Shown here piece after piece: positions 27,671-37,489 of a DNA stretch of 64,000 nucleotides (its first letter is position 1; each line of letters begins with the position of its first letter). The notes beneath the pieces are model-generated. The model did not search any database. It saw nothing but the letters and a program-made list of their open reading frames with translations, and was not told where the DNA came from. The position numbers and the translations under genes were made by a program. Location: the NCBI GenBank assembly GCA_963750395.1, contig CAVVQM010000010.1, positions 1 to 64,000 of the forward strand. Direction: 5' to 3'. The stretch comes from JADJPO01 sp963750395 (GTDB lineage Bacteria > Actinomycetota > Actinomycetes > Actinomycetales > Kineosporiaceae).

Positions 27671-28783
27671 ATGGAGCTCATGCCGGGTGTCAGCGCCCAC
27701 ACCACCGCGACCGATCGCCTCGCCGTCCACTGGTACTCCTTCGGGCCTGACGACGGCGTGCCCGTCGTCCTGGTCCATGGGAACCTGTCGACCGGGCGGT
27801 TCTTCGAGCACGTGATGGCCGATCTGTCCGGCAAGGCCGCTGCGGCAGGCGTGACGCTGCGGTTGATCGCCCCCGACATGCGAGGTTTCGGTCGCACCGA
27901 GACGCTGCCCATCGACGCGACCCGCGGGCTGCGCGACTGGTCGGACGACCTGGCCGCGCTGATGCGTGCCCTGGGCGTCTCCCGGCCGGTGCACCTGGTC
28001 GGCTGGTCGTCGGCGGGGCTGGCGATCTCGCACTACGCCATGGAGCACTCGGCGGACGACGGCGGCACCGGGGTGGCCTCCCTGACCTACCTCGACACGG
28101 TCTCCCCCTACGGCTACGGCGGCAGCCACCCGGACGGGCGCCCGTGCACCCCGGACCACGCCGGATCGGGTGGCGGCGGGGTCAACCCCGAACTGGTGCA
28201 GCGCCTGCGCGAGGGCGACCGCGGCGCAGAGTCCCCCTTCTCCATCCGCAACGTGCTCAACGGGCTGTACTGGCGGACCGACTTCCGCCTCCCGCCGGAG
28301 CGTGAGGACGTGCTGGTGGACGAGGTGCTGCTGACCGCGATCGGCGACGACATCTACCCCGGTGACGCGACGACGTCGCCGAACTGGCCGGGCTTCGCGC
28401 CCGGGGTGCGCGGCATCCTCAACGCGCTGACCCCCGCCACCGGCGACTGGTCCGGCATCGTCGATCTCGACCCCAAGCCCCCGGTGCTGTGGACCCACGG
28501 CGAGGCCGACCTGATCGTCGCGGACGGGGCCGCGCTGGAGATGGGCGCCCTCGGGGCCGCGGGTGCCGTCCCGGGCTGGCCGGGCGCCGAGCAGTTCCCG
28601 GCCCAGCCCATGGTCAGCCAGACCCGCGCCGTCCTGCAGTCCTATGCCGACGCGGGCGGCATCGTGCGGACGGAGATGTTCCCCGACTCCGGCCACGCGC
28701 CGCTGTTCGACGCCCAGGACCGCTGGTGCTCCGTGGTCGCGCAGTTCCTCGCCGAATCGGAGACCGCCGCGGCGAACGGGTGA
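27671..28783 (+). CDS. Alpha/beta-hydrolase
   Basis: A 370-residue hydrolase. The oxyanion-hole motif VVLVHGNLSTGRFFEHV is at about residues 36-52, and the nucleophile elbow is HLVGWSSAGLAISHYAM (G-W-S-S-A). The acid is probably in WTHGEADLIVADG and the catalytic histidine in FPDSGHAPLFDAQ near the C-terminus. A long insert between strands 6 and 7 (about residues 150-230) forms the cap. The substrate is unknown. Only two bases separate it from the DUF2089 gene, and its last codons overlap the next start. Confidence 0.88.
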   Translation: MELMPGVSAHTTATDRLAVHWYSFGPDDGVPVVLVHGNLSTGRFFEHVMADLSGKAAAAGVTLRLIAPDMRGFGRTETLPIDATRGLRDWSDDLAALMRALGVSRPVHLVGWSSAGLAISHYAMEHSADDGGTGVASLTYLDTVSPYGYGGSHPDGRPCTPDHAGSGGGGVNPELVQRLREGDRGAESPFSIRNVLNGLYWRTDFRLPPEREDVLVDEVLLTAIGDDIYPGDATTSPNWPGFAPGVRGILNALTPATGDWSGIVDLDPKPPVLWTHGEADLIVADGAALEMGALGAAGAVPGWPGAEQFPAQPMVSQTRAVLQSYADAGGIVRTEMFPDSGHAPLFDAQDRWCSVVAQFLAESETAAANG

Positions 28784-30384
28784 CCCTACGGCCGGGGGCA
28801 CCCCCATCGGCCGGAGGAGGCGTCAAGCGCGGTGTGCCCGCTGCCGATACGGGCCGAATGGAGCAGTCGGACGCCGGGTCGGGCGCTCGTCCGGCCGTCC
28901 CTGCCCCACTGCGGGAGGATCAGCTGCGACGGGTCGCCGCCGCCATGGTGGTGCTCTACCTGCTGGCACTGGTCGTAGGGCCGCCGGGTCCGCACACGTG
29001 GCGTGACCTCGGCCTGCAGGTCCCCGCGCTGGGTCTGATCGCCGCCTATGCGATTCGGCGGGCCGTCCTGGACCAGGACAACCGCCGGTGGCTGGTGCCG
29101 TTGGCCCTGTGGATGTCGTGCATGGCGGTCGGGAATCTGCTCGCCTACGGCCCCGAGCGTGGCGCACCCCCGACGCCGACCTCGTTGAGCACGCTCGTGT
29201 TCACACTCGTGGGTCCGGCGGCCATGACGACCGTCGTGCGCAGCCACCGCGGGCCCTGGCGCCCCCACGGCTTCGGCCAGATGATCGAACCCATCGTCAG
29301 CACGCTGGCCATTGCCGCGGTGTTCACCAGTTTCCTCCTCCCGGAGGCCGTCGCGGCGGTCGACGCCGCCGGCGGCAGCCCGCGTGAACTGGCTGCCGTC
29401 CTGGTCTTCCCCCTGCTCGATCTCGTCGCCGTCGCCCTCGTGACCGTCGAGATCGCCTGGTCCGGTGCCGGCGCCCAGCAGCGCATCTCCGGCTGGCTCG
29501 CCCTGGGTCTGCTGGCGTTCCTGTCCGCCGACTGGGCCTTCGCCCTCGGGTTGGCCCGGGGCGAGTACACGGCCGGCGGCCCCTTCGACGGGCTGTGGGT
29601 CCTGGGCTGTGCCGCCGTGGGCCTGATGGCCGCGGCCGGGTCGCCCACCCGTCCATCGACCGACACCTGGGGCATCGCCGCGTTGGGCGTCTCGCTGATC
29701 TCGGCCGGGGCGGCCGTGTCCGTCCTGGCCGTCGGCACGCAGACCCACGTGCCGCTGCCGGGCGTCGCGCTCGCCGTGGCCTGTGTGGCCGGGGCGCTGG
29801 TGCGCCTGCTGGCCGCCTACGTCGAGCTGCGCGAACTGGTCGGCGCGCACGAACTGGCCCGAACCGACGAGCTGACCGGGCTCGGCAATCGCCGGCACCT
29901 CTACGGGGAGCTGGACGCCCGTCTCGCCGGCGGCGCCCCGCACGCCGTCCTGATCAGCGATCTGGATGCCTTCAAGCCCGTGAACGACCAGTTCGGCCAC
30001 GCCGCGGGCGACGAGGTCCTGGTCGAGGTGGCCGACCGGCTTCGGCGGACCATGCCGGCGGACAGCATCCTGACCCGGCTTGGCGGCGACGAGTTCGCGG
30101 CCGTGGTGGCCCTGACGGATGTCACGTCACCGGAGGAGCTGGCCTGGCGATTCGCGGCAGCCGTCGAGACCATCGCCGTACCCGGCGGCCTGGTCATCGG
30201 CGCCAGCGTGGGGTTCGCCGAGACCACCGCGTTCCCGGGAGCCGATCGCGGCGAGCTGCTGCGCCGGGCGGACGCGGCCATGTACGTGGCCAAGACCAGT
30301 GGGACGACGGTGCACCGGGCCGGCGTCGCCGACGACGTCGACGCGGCGTACCGGGCGGTGCGGCGTAACCGCGCCGCACGGTGA
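28780..30384 (+). CDS. Membrane-bound diguanylate cyclase (GGDEF)
   Basis: Up to 534 residues from GTG 28780, or 508 from ATG 28858 (MEQSDAGSGARPAVP). The first 360 residues contain about nine hydrophobic segments, predicting an integral membrane sensor. A short linker leads to the GGDEF domain: RTDELTGLGNRRHLYGELD, LISDLDAFKPVNDQFGHAAG, and the active site RLGGDEFAAVVAL. I see no RxxD inhibitory site just upstream, so product feedback may be absent. It should make cyclic di-GMP at the membrane. The GTG start overlaps the hydrolase stop by four bases, so it appears to be the fourth gene of one operon. Confidence 0.92.
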   Translation: MTLRPGAPPSAGGGVKRGVPAADTGRMEQSDAGSGARPAVPAPLREDQLRRVAAAMVVLYLLALVVGPPGPHTWRDLGLQVPALGLIAAYAIRRAVLDQDNRRWLVPLALWMSCMAVGNLLAYGPERGAPPTPTSLSTLVFTLVGPAAMTTVVRSHRGPWRPHGFGQMIEPIVSTLAIAAVFTSFLLPEAVAAVDAAGGSPRELAAVLVFPLLDLVAVALVTVEIAWSGAGAQQRISGWLALGLLAFLSADWAFALGLARGEYTAGGPFDGLWVLGCAAVGLMAAAGSPTRPSTDTWGIAALGVSLISAGAAVSVLAVGTQTHVPLPGVALAVACVAGALVRLLAAYVELRELVGAHELARTDELTGLGNRRHLYGELDARLAGGAPHAVLISDLDAFKPVNDQFGHAAGDEVLVEVADRLRRTMPADSILTRLGGDEFAAVVALTDVTSPEELAWRFAAAVETIAVPGGLVIGASVGFAETTAFPGADRGELLRRADAAMYVAKTSGTTVHRAGVADDVDAAYRAVRRNRAAR

Positions 30385-30548
30385 CGCCTGCTCGCCGGAA
30401 CGGTCCGTCGACCTCCCGGTTTGGGTCCTTGGCCTCATGAGCCGTCACCCGTTCGGGCGCAGACTGGTCATGATGGCGCCGTCGCGGCCGACGTGACCTG
30501 ACGACGACGCACAGAACGGGGTCGACGCCCCGGTCGGCAGGGAGAATC

Positions 30549-30881
30549 ATGTATCCGCCAGGCACCCACCTCCCCTCATCCACCACACACACCCGCGAGC
30601 TCGACCAGTTGATGGAGCTCAACCGGGCGTTGCGCGCGGTCAAGGGACCGCCCTCGGCGGCCGAGTTGGGGATGCGCGACGCGGGCGAGGCCCAGGTCGG
30701 GGAGCTGCCCGCGAACGCGGAGCTGTTCGAGCTGGACTGGTTCGGCCCGCCGGCCTACCCGTACATCCAGGGGCACTTCCGGATCGGAGAGCGCAGCGAA
30801 CCGGTCGTGACCGACCTGCACAGCGCCACGCTGCGAACACTGAGCCAGCGGCTCGGGCTGCGGCACGTCTGGGGCATCTGA
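30549..30881 (+). CDS. Hypothetical protein, 110 residues
   Basis: I do not recognise this protein. It starts MYPPGTHLPSSTTHTRELDQ, has a central acidic part, and a C-terminal portion FELDWFGPPAYPYIQGHFRI followed by TLRTLSQRLGLRHVWGI. There is no signal peptide, no membrane segment and no known motif. The ATG is preceded by GGGAGAA. The composition and codon use match the neighbours, which supports a real gene. It converges on metZ. Confidence 0.65.
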   Translation: MYPPGTHLPSSTTHTRELDQLMELNRALRAVKGPPSAAELGMRDAGEAQVGELPANAELFELDWFGPPAYPYIQGHFRIGERSEPVVTDLHSATLRTLSQRLGLRHVWGI

Positions 30882-30890
30882 CGGATGCGT

Positions 30891-30923
30891 CCTCGAGGCC
30901 GAGCCCGACCGGACTCGGCGAGG
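30891..30923. terminator. Stem-loop between convergent genes
   Basis: CCTCG and GCCGAG on the left pair with CTCGGC and CGAGG on the right, with a ten-base loop. It lies between the ends of the 110-residue gene and metZ, so it could serve both. There is no T-tract. Confidence 0.5.
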
Positions 30924-30937
30924 CTTCATCGGAGGGG

Positions 30938-32134
30938 TCAGTACCGGGCCAGCGCAGCGTCGAGGTCCTCGAGCAGGTCCTGAACGTCCTCCAGCCCCAC
31001 CGAGATGCGCACCACCCCGTCGGTGATGCCGGCCGCCTGGCGGGCCTCGGGCGTCATCCGACGATGCGTGGTCGTCGCCGGGTGGGTCATCAGCGACTTG
31101 GCGTCGCCGAGGTTGTTGGACAGGTCGATCAGCCGCAGGGCGTCGGCGAAGGCGAAGGCGCCGTCCTTGCCGCCGTCGACCTCGAAGGTGACGACCGTGC
31201 CACCGCCGCTCATCTGCCGCTTGGCGAGGTCGTGCTGGGGATGACTGTCCAGGAACGGGTACCGGACGGCGCGCACCCTCGGGTGCTGCTCCAGATGCCG
31301 GGCGATCAGCTCGGCGCCGGCGGACTGCGCGTCCACCCGCAGGTGCATCGTCTCCAGCCCCTTGAGCAGGACCCACGCGTTGAAGGGGCTCATCGACGGT
31401 CCGGTGTGGCGCATCAGGGTCTGGACCCCGCCGTCGATGTACTCGGTCGGTCCGAGGATCGCGCCGCCGAGCACCCGGCCCTGGCCGTCGATGTGCTTGG
31501 TGGCCGAGTAGACGACGATGTCGGCGCCCAGTTCCAGCGGGCGCTGCAGCAGTGGGGTGGCGAACACGTTGTCCACCACCACCTTCGCGCCTGCGGCGTG
31601 GGCGAGTTCGGTGACGGCGGCGACGTCCACCAGGTCCTGCATGGGGTTGGACGGCGACTCGAAGAACACCGCCTGGGCCGGGACGGACAGGGCTGCCGCC
31701 CACTGATCCAGACGGTGCCCGTCGACGAACTCACAGGTGATGCCCCATCGCGGCAACAACTCGTCCAGGATCATGAAACACGACCCGAACAGTGCACGGG
31801 CGGCGACCACCCGGTCCCCGGCGCGCAGGAACGCCATCAGTGAGGTGAACACCGCGGACATCCCGGTCGCGGTGGCGAAACAGGCCGGGGCCCCTTCGAG
31901 CAGCCGCAGCCGCTCCTCGAACATGGCGACGGTCGGATTGCCGTAGCGCGAGTACATGTAGTGCTCGACGTCGCCGGCGAAGGCGGCCTCGGCCTGGGCC
32001 GCGTTGTCGTAGACGTAGCCCTGGGTGAGGAAGAGCGCCTCGCTGGTCTCGTCGAAGTCCGAGCGAAGCAACCCACCGCGGACGGCGACGGTGCTCGGCC
32101 GCCATCGCGGATCCGACCCCCGCGGTGCCGTCAC
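30938..32134 (-). CDS. metZ: O-succinylhomoserine sulfhydrylase
   Basis: A 398-residue PLP enzyme of the Cys/Met metabolism family, which makes homocysteine from activated homoserine and sulfide. The PLP lysine is in YSATKHIDGQGRVLGG (about K213). Also visible are EHYMYSRYGNPTVAMFEERL, ACFATATGMSAVFTS and VVVDNVFATPLLQRPLELGA. It starts with GTG 32134, which overlaps the TGA of the upstream rhodanese gene. The rhodanese-metZ pair also occurs in mycobacteria and fits a role in sulfur handling. Confidence 0.93.
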   Translation of the reverse strand: MTAPRGSDPRWRPSTVAVRGGLLRSDFDETSEALFLTQGYVYDNAAQAEAAFAGDVEHYMYSRYGNPTVAMFEERLRLLEGAPACFATATGMSAVFTSLMAFLRAGDRVVAARALFGSCFMILDELLPRWGITCEFVDGHRLDQWAAALSVPAQAVFFESPSNPMQDLVDVAAVTELAHAAGAKVVVDNVFATPLLQRPLELGADIVVYSATKHIDGQGRVLGGAILGPTEYIDGGVQTLMRHTGPSMSPFNAWVLLKGLETMHLRVDAQSAGAELIARHLEQHPRVRAVRYPFLDSHPQHDLAKRQMSGGGTVVTFEVDGGKDGAFAFADALRLIDLSNNLGDAKSLMTHPATTTHRRMTPEARQAAGITDGVVRISVGLEDVQDLLEDLDAALARY

Positions 32135-32547
32135 GACTGACGCCAAGGCAGTCCCTGGGCCTTCCAGCCACCCGCCGAGCCACGGTGACCCGCGTCGTCC
32201 AGGGGGCCCTCGAAGCCCTCGGCGACGTTGTAGGCGTACTCGTAGCCGGCCGCCGTCGCCTCCCTCGCCGCGCCCATCGACCGCACCCCGGACCGGCACA
32301 GGAACGCCACCTGCTGGTCCGGCCTCACCCCCGCCGCGGCCAGCTCGTCGAGGAACGCGCTGTTGCGCGCACCGTCCGGGTAGCGCACCCACTGCACCCG
32401 GACGACGACCCGTCCCGTATCGCTGAGGTCGGGCAGGCCGACGTAGGCCCACTCGGCCTCCGTCCTCACGTCCACCAGCACCGCGTCGGGGTTCTCGGTC
32501 AGCAGCTGGTAGGTCTCGGTGGGTGAGAGGTCGCCCGCGTAGCTCAT
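32131..32547 (-). CDS. Rhodanese-domain protein
   Basis: A 138-residue single-domain rhodanese (sulfurtransferase). The N-terminal CH2A-like strand is NPDAVLVDVRTEAEWAYVG, and the active-site loop is VAFLCRSGVRSMGAAREA, with the persulfide-forming cysteine in CRSGVRS. Its stop overlaps the metZ start, so the two are coupled. A plausible role is sulfane-sulfur supply or scavenging linked to homocysteine synthesis; that link is inferred from context. Confidence 0.93.
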   Translation of the reverse strand: MSYAGDLSPTETYQLLTENPDAVLVDVRTEAEWAYVGLPDLSDTGRVVVRVQWVRYPDGARNSAFLDELAAAGVRPDQQVAFLCRSGVRSMGAAREATAAGYEYAYNVAEGFEGPLDDAGHRGSAGGWKAQGLPWRQS

Positions 32548-32631
32548 GGATCCATCGTGTCAGAGCCTCGCGTCGCCCGGTCACGACGTCGTCATGGCCT
32601 ACTACGGGGGGCAGCCCGTACCGTGTGCGTC

Positions 32632-34009
32632 ATGACCGAGACTGTGTCCCAGGCCGGCGCCGCCGGTGCGCCGGTCGGCGCCGGGTCCGGGCACGTCGTC
32701 CAGGAGCGCCGTCTGGTGACCGCCATCCCCGGGCCGGCGTCCCAGGTGATCCACAACCGCAAACTGACCGCGGTCGCGGGCGGAGTGGGCACAACGCTCC
32801 CGGTCTACGTCGAACGGGCCGGTGGCGCCATCCTGGTGGACGTCGACGGCAACCACTTGATCGACTTCGGTTCCGGGATCGCCGTGACCAGCGTCGGCAA
32901 CGCCAATCCCCAGGTCGCCGAACGGGTCGCGGCGCAGGTCGAACGCCTGACCCACACCTGCTTCATGGTGACCCCCTACGAGGGGTACGTGGCCGTCTGC
33001 GAGGCGCTCAACCGGATGACCCCGGGGACGCACGAGAAGCGCTCGGCCCTGTTCAACTCCGGCGCCGAGGCCGTCGAGAACGCGGTCAAGATCGCCCGAC
33101 GCTACTCCGGCCGCGACGCCGTCGTCGTCTTCGACCACGCCTACCACGGGCGGACCAATCTCACGATGGCGATGACGGCCAAGAACATGCCGTACAAGGA
33201 CGGCTTCGGGCCCTTCGCCGGCGAGGTCTACCGGGTGCCGATGTCCTACCCGTTCCGGGACCCGGCCGGCATGACCGGCGAGGAGGCCGCGGCCAGAGCG
33301 ATCTGCGTGATCGACAAGCAGGTGGGGGTCAACCGAACAGCGGCCGTGGTCATCGAACCGATCCAGGGGGAGGGCGGTTTCATCGTCCCGGCGCCAGGCT
33401 TCCTGCCGGCGATCGCCGCAGTGGTGCGCGAGCCAGGGCGTCCTGCTCATCGCCGACGAGATCCAGACCGGCTTCGCCCGGACCGGCGCCATGTTCGCCT
33501 GCGAGCACGAAGGCGTCGTGCCCGACCTGATCACGACGGCCAAGGGCATCGCCGGTGGTCTGCCGCTGGCCGGGGTGACCGGCCGGGCCACGGTGATGGA
33601 CTCGGTGCACGGCGGCGGGCTCGGCGGCACCTTCGGGGGCAACCCGGTCGCCTGCGCCGCGGCTCTCGGTGCCATCGAGACGATCGAGACCCATGACCTT
33701 GTCGCCGCCGCCCGGCGCATCGAGGCGGTGATGAGGCCGCGGCTGGAGATGCTCGCCGAGCAGCACCCGATCATCGGCGATGTGCGTGGGCGTGGGGCGA
33801 TGCTGGCGATCGAGATCGTGCAGCCGGGAACCACGACACCGGACGCCGCGGAGACCGCAAGGATCAGCGCGGCCTGCCACCAGGCCGGCCTGGTGACCCT
33901 GACCTGCGGGACCAATGGGAACGTGCTGCGGTTCTTGCCGCCACTGGTGATCGGTCCCGGGCTGCTGGCCGAGGGGCTGGACATCCTGGAGCATGCCCTC
34001 TCGGGCTGA
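32632..34009 (+). CDS. gabT: 4-aminobutyrate aminotransferase (one indel)
   Basis: A class III PLP aminotransferase, GabT type: it converts 4-aminobutyrate to succinic semialdehyde. It starts at ATG 32632. The first frame runs to about 33433 (FNSGAEAVENAVKIARRYSG, VVVFDHAYHGRTNLTMAMTA, AAVVIEPIQGEGGF). An extra C in GAGCCAG then shifts it, and the rest continues as GVLLIADEIQTGFARTGAMF, DLITTAKGIAGGLPLAGVTG (PLP lysine) and GGTFGGNPVACAAALGAIET. Removing that base gives 458 residues with all catalytic parts. Divergent from the rhodanese-metZ pair. GabD2 at 9008 would take the product. Confidence 0.9.
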
Positions 34010-34021
34010 ACCGCCCGCCTC

Positions 34022-34775
34022 TCACAGCCCGGACTCCGCGGTTCTCACCAGGATCCGGCCGCACTCCTCGCACCGGACCACGGCGTCCTCGGCGGCATCG
34101 CGCAACCGTCCCAGATCGGTGGTGTTGAGCTCGAGCCGGCAGCCCTCGCATCGCCGCTGACGCAGCCGGGCCGCGCCGATGCCTCCGCTGTTCGCCCTGA
34201 TCCGTTCGTACAGGGCCATCAGGTCGGCCGGCAGCCCGGCGGCGGCGTCGACCCGGGTGCGGCCCTCCTGCTCCCGCTCGCGCTCGATCTCGGCCAGAGC
34301 GGCGTCCCGGCGTGCCGTGACCTCCTCGATCCGCCCGCCGATCCTGGCGACCTCGGCCTGCGCCCGCGCGAGTTCCGCGGTGGCCTCCTCGTGCCTCTCC
34401 ATCACCTCGAGTTCGACGTCCTCGAGCACCGCCTGGCGCTGCGGCCAGGGTGGCGAGCTCGTGCTGAAGGGCCTGAAGATCCTTGGGGCTGCCCCGGCCG
34501 GAATCCAGGCGCGCCCGGTCGCGGGCCGCCCGCTGACGGACCTGCTCGACGTCCGCCTCGGCCTTGGCCAGGGAACGCTGCAGATCGTCCACCGCGGTCT
34601 GCGCGAGCACGCGGGCGTCGTCCGCAGCCCGCGCCTGGCCGGTCAGTTCGGCCAGTTCGACGAGTTCGGGCAAGGTGTCGCGTCGATGGGCCAGTTGGGC
34701 CAAACGGGTATCGAGGGCCTGCACGTCGAGGAGTCGCCACTGATCCGTGGCCGGAGCGCTCACCACGGCGCTCAC
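34022..34775 (-). CDS. Coiled-coil protein with C4 zinc ribbon (one indel)
   Basis: About 250 residues after removing one extra base near 34440. The N-terminus is VSAVVSAPATDQWRLLDVQA, followed by a long antiparallel coiled-coil hairpin (about residues 25-180; LAQLAHRRDTLPELVELAEL, then EREREQEGR). The C-terminal zinc ribbon has CEGCRLEL and CEECGRILV pairs. This is a common actinobacterial family of unknown role, usually beside a Nif3-like gene, as here. The GTG start at 34775 lies 44 bases after the Nif3 stop. Confidence 0.85.
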
Positions 34776-34819
34776 ACTAGCCCCACCGCCGTCACGGTCG
34801 CGGTCCGGCGGGACCGCCG

Positions 34820-36023
34820 CTACCGGACGACGCCACCGGGGCTGGGTACGCGGAACGTCCATGGGTCGGTACTGCGGGCGCTGACCAGGACCTCGACCGG
34901 GGTGCCGGCGCTCTCCAGCAGCCCCTCCAACCGGTTGGCGACCCCCGCCAGCCACGGCCATTCGCTGGACCAGTGGGCGACGTCGATCAGGTACGGCGGC
35001 GCCTCGCCCACCTCCTCGCGGGCCTCGCTCACCCGATGGTGGCGCAGGTCCGAGGTGACGAAGGCGTCGACCCCACTCGCGCGGGCCGCCTCGAGCAGGC
35101 TGTCGCCCGACCCGCCGCAGACCGCCACCCGCTCGATCACCGACGTGGGCTCGCCGGACACGCGCACGCCCTGGGTGGTGGCGGGCAGGGCCTCGGCCAC
35201 CAAGAGGGCGAACTCCCGCAGCGTGGTCGGACGCGAGAGCCGTCCGACCCGGCCGGTGCCGCGGGTGCCGGACCAGGAGGCGAGCTCATAGACGTCGAAG
35301 GCCGGCTGCTCGTAGGGGTGCATCTGGTGCAGCGCGTTCACCACCGCCGTGCCGCCGGGCCCGGGGCATGATCATCTCGATCCGGCACTCCTCGACGTCC
35401 GAACGGCGGCCCTGTTGCCCGATGGCCGGCACGGCACGGCGGCCGGGGACGAAGGTGCCCGTTCCGGTCGCGATGAAGGCGCAGCGCGAGTAGTCGCCGA
35501 TCTCGCCGGCGCCGACCTTGGCGAGGGCGTCGACGAGCACCTCGACCCCGGAGGCGGGGGCGAAGGTGACGAGCTTGTCGATCGGGTCGGGCGGGTCGGC
35601 CGAGAGCGGCTGCAGGTCGCGCAGGCCCAGCACCCGGGCCAGGGCGTCAGAGACGCCCGGCGTGGCCACATCGGCGTTGGTGTGCGCGGTGTAGAGCGCG
35701 CATCCGGCACGGACCAGGGTGTGCAGGGCGCGGCCCTTGGACGTCGTGGTGGCCACACTGTGCACCCCGCCGAGAAGCAGCGGATGGTGGGTGAGGATGA
35801 GGTCGGCCCGCCAGGCGACGGCCTCTTCGATCACCGAGGCCACGGGGTCGACCGCCAGCAGGACGCGCCGCACGTTCTGGGCCGGGTCGCCGCAGACCAG
35901 CCCGACGCGGTCCCAGTCCCGGGCCCATGCCGGGTTGTACAACTTCTCGAGGATCGCGACGACCTGTCCGAGGGTTGCCGTCCGCGTGTCGTTGATCACG
36001 CAATGCACATTAGCGCTCACCAT
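34820..36023 (-). CDS. Nif3-like dinuclear metal-centre protein (one indel)
   Basis: About 400 residues when one extra C near 35360 is removed. The N-terminal half reads NPAWARDWDRVGLVCGDPAQ, LILTHHPLLLGGVHSV and LYTAHTNADVA, carrying the conserved metal-binding histidines. The C-terminal half, in another frame, reads HPYEQPAFDVYELA and closes with AVCGGSGDSLLEAA, VTSDLRHHRVSEAREE and IDVAHWSSEWP. The middle PII-like insert seen in YqfO is present (CRIEMIMPR). The family is a NIF3/YbgI hydrolase of uncertain substrate. The start ATG 36023 or the next GTG is possible. Confidence 0.87.
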
Positions 36024-36134
36024 GAGGCAGTATCCGGCCTCAATTGCGCTCAGGTGGATCAGAAGTGACCCACGGTGACGACACGCCGCCCAGTACTACG
36101 GCACGTCACGGAGTCCGCGGAGGAATGACCGGAC

Positions 36135-36172
36135 GGAGGATGACCGGCTCGAACGTTCGGTCGTCATCCTCC
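36135..36172 (-). terminator. Hairpin downstream of tRNA-Val
   Basis: GGAGGATGAC pairs with GTCATCCTCC, ten perfect base pairs around an 18-base centre that itself can pair. It starts 12 bases beyond the 3' end of the tRNA on the minus strand and is a good candidate for its terminator. There is no clear U-run. Confidence 0.6.
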
Positions 36173-36183
36173 GGGGGGACGGG

Positions 36184-36256
36184 TGGGCCCGGCCGGTCTC
36201 GAACCGACGACACCCGCGGTGTAAGCGCGGTGCTCTACCAACTGAGCTACAGGCCC
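36184..36256 (-). tRNA. tRNA-Val(TAC)
   Basis: 73 nt that fold into a full cloverleaf on the minus strand. The acceptor stem GGGCCTG pairs with CGGGCCC with one G-U, the anticodon loop is CTTACAC with anticodon TAC, and the T-loop is GGTTCGAGACC. No CCA is encoded. Confidence 0.95.
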
Positions 36257-36302
36257 TCACCGGAGCGTCGTACCGACGGCACGGCGTCCGGGACGAACGA
36301 CA

Positions 36303-36770
36303 TCATCCCCCGGGTAGCGCCGCGATCGCCTCCCGGTAGGCCGTCAACGGGCGCGCACGGCCGGCCGGATGGGCCAGACTCCAGCGCAGGACGCCGCCGT
36401 GGTCGATGAGGAACGACGCGCGAATGGCGCGACCGGCCGTCGCGTCGAAGGCCCCGTACCGCAGGGCCGTACGTCCGTGCGGCCAGAAGTCGGACAGCAG
36501 CGGGAAGTCGTAGCCCTCGGCCTCGGCATAGGCCCGCAGGGAGTACATCGGGTCGCAGGACAGCGCCGCGACCTGCACCCCGGCATCGGTGAACTCGTCC
36601 AGATGATCGCGGATCTCATCCAGTTCCGAGGTGCACAGCCGGGAGAAGGCGAACGGGAAGAACACCAGGACGACGTGCGCCTGGTCGCGCAACCTGGCCA
36701 GCGAAAGGCCCTCGCCGAACTGGTCCTCGAGCTCGAACTCCGGCGCCTCGCCCCCCAGGGGCGGGCTCAT
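36303..36770 (-). CDS. ahpE: AhpE-type peroxiredoxin
   Basis: A 155-residue thiol peroxidase. The peroxidatic cysteine is in VLVFFPFAFSRLCTSELDEI (about residue 46), with the typical F-P-F-A-F-S/T context, and the conserved arginine is in TAGRAIRASFLIDHGGVLRW. No resolving cysteine is evident near the C-terminus; the one other cysteine is in LSCDPMYSLR. It probably uses mycothiol/mycoredoxin or thioredoxin. Its ATG overlaps the stop of the DUF3052 gene by four bases. The same pair lies upstream of aceE in mycobacteria. Confidence 0.92.
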   Translation of the reverse strand: MSPPLGGEAPEFELEDQFGEGLSLARLRDQAHVVLVFFPFAFSRLCTSELDEIRDHLDEFTDAGVQVAALSCDPMYSLRAYAEAEGYDFPLLSDFWPHGRTALRYGAFDATAGRAIRASFLIDHGGVLRWSLAHPAGRARPLTAYREAIAALPGG

Positions 36771-37198
36771 CGACGCGAGCCCCGCGGCGTCCCCAGCCTC
36801 GTACCGCTCCAGTCCTGACAGGCACTGACCGTGCTCATGGCGTGCAGTCCGGCGGTGGGGGCCGACTCCTCGATGTCGGAGGGCTCGACGTGACCGTCGC
36901 GTCCGGACTTCGGGGTCAGCAACCAGACCGAGCCCCCATCGGCCAGGTTCTTCGGTGCATCCACCAGCGTGTCGACCAGGTCACCGTCGCCGTCCCGCCA
37001 CCACAGGATGACCACGTCGACGACCTCGTGCGCGTCCTCCTCGACCAGCTCGCCGCCGGTCAGGTCCTCGATCTCGGTTCGAAGGTCGTGATCTACGTCG
37101 TCGTCGTATCCGAATTCCTGAACGACCTGTCCAGCCCGGAACCCCATCCGAGTCGCCCTGGACTGGTCCGCGGGGGACTCCGCGGTCGTGCCCACCAA
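36767..37198 (-). CDS. DUF3052 family protein
   Basis: A 143-residue protein. The conserved stretch GFRAGQVVQEFGYDDDVDHD is followed by LTGGELVEEDAHEVVDVVIL and WWRDGDGDLVDTLVDAPKNL, with the closing ESAPTAGLHAMSTVSACQDW. The family is actinobacterial and of unknown function. Members sit next to ahpE and divergent from aceE. The start ATG 37198 lies 292 bases before the aceE start, so the space holds two opposing promoters. Confidence 0.9.
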   Translation of the reverse strand: MVGTTAESPADQSRATRMGFRAGQVVQEFGYDDDVDHDLRTEIEDLTGGELVEEDAHEVVDVVILWWRDGDGDLVDTLVDAPKNLADGGSVWLLTPKSGRDGHVEPSDIEESAPTAGLHAMSTVSACQDWSGTRLGTPRGSRR

Positions 37199-37489
37199 TA
37201 ACCTCCAGTGTTGTGGATTCGGCGGCCCGATCGCGTCGAGCCGACGAACCCTTGAGACCGATCCCAGACCACGCTAGTGGACGGCACCCTGACCGCGGTA
37301 CCCAACACCCGGGCGCCGTGGCCGGAACTGCGCCGTACGTGGCCGACCGAGGACCCGGATTTCTCGACTCAGGCCCGCTGCCAAGGGTGACGCGGAGGGC
37401 TTCGACGGGCAAGGATGGGGCCTAGGAATGCCCCACGACGCTCCTGTAGTCCCCGCAGCCGTTCTGACCGCCCGAAAGGACTCCCCACC

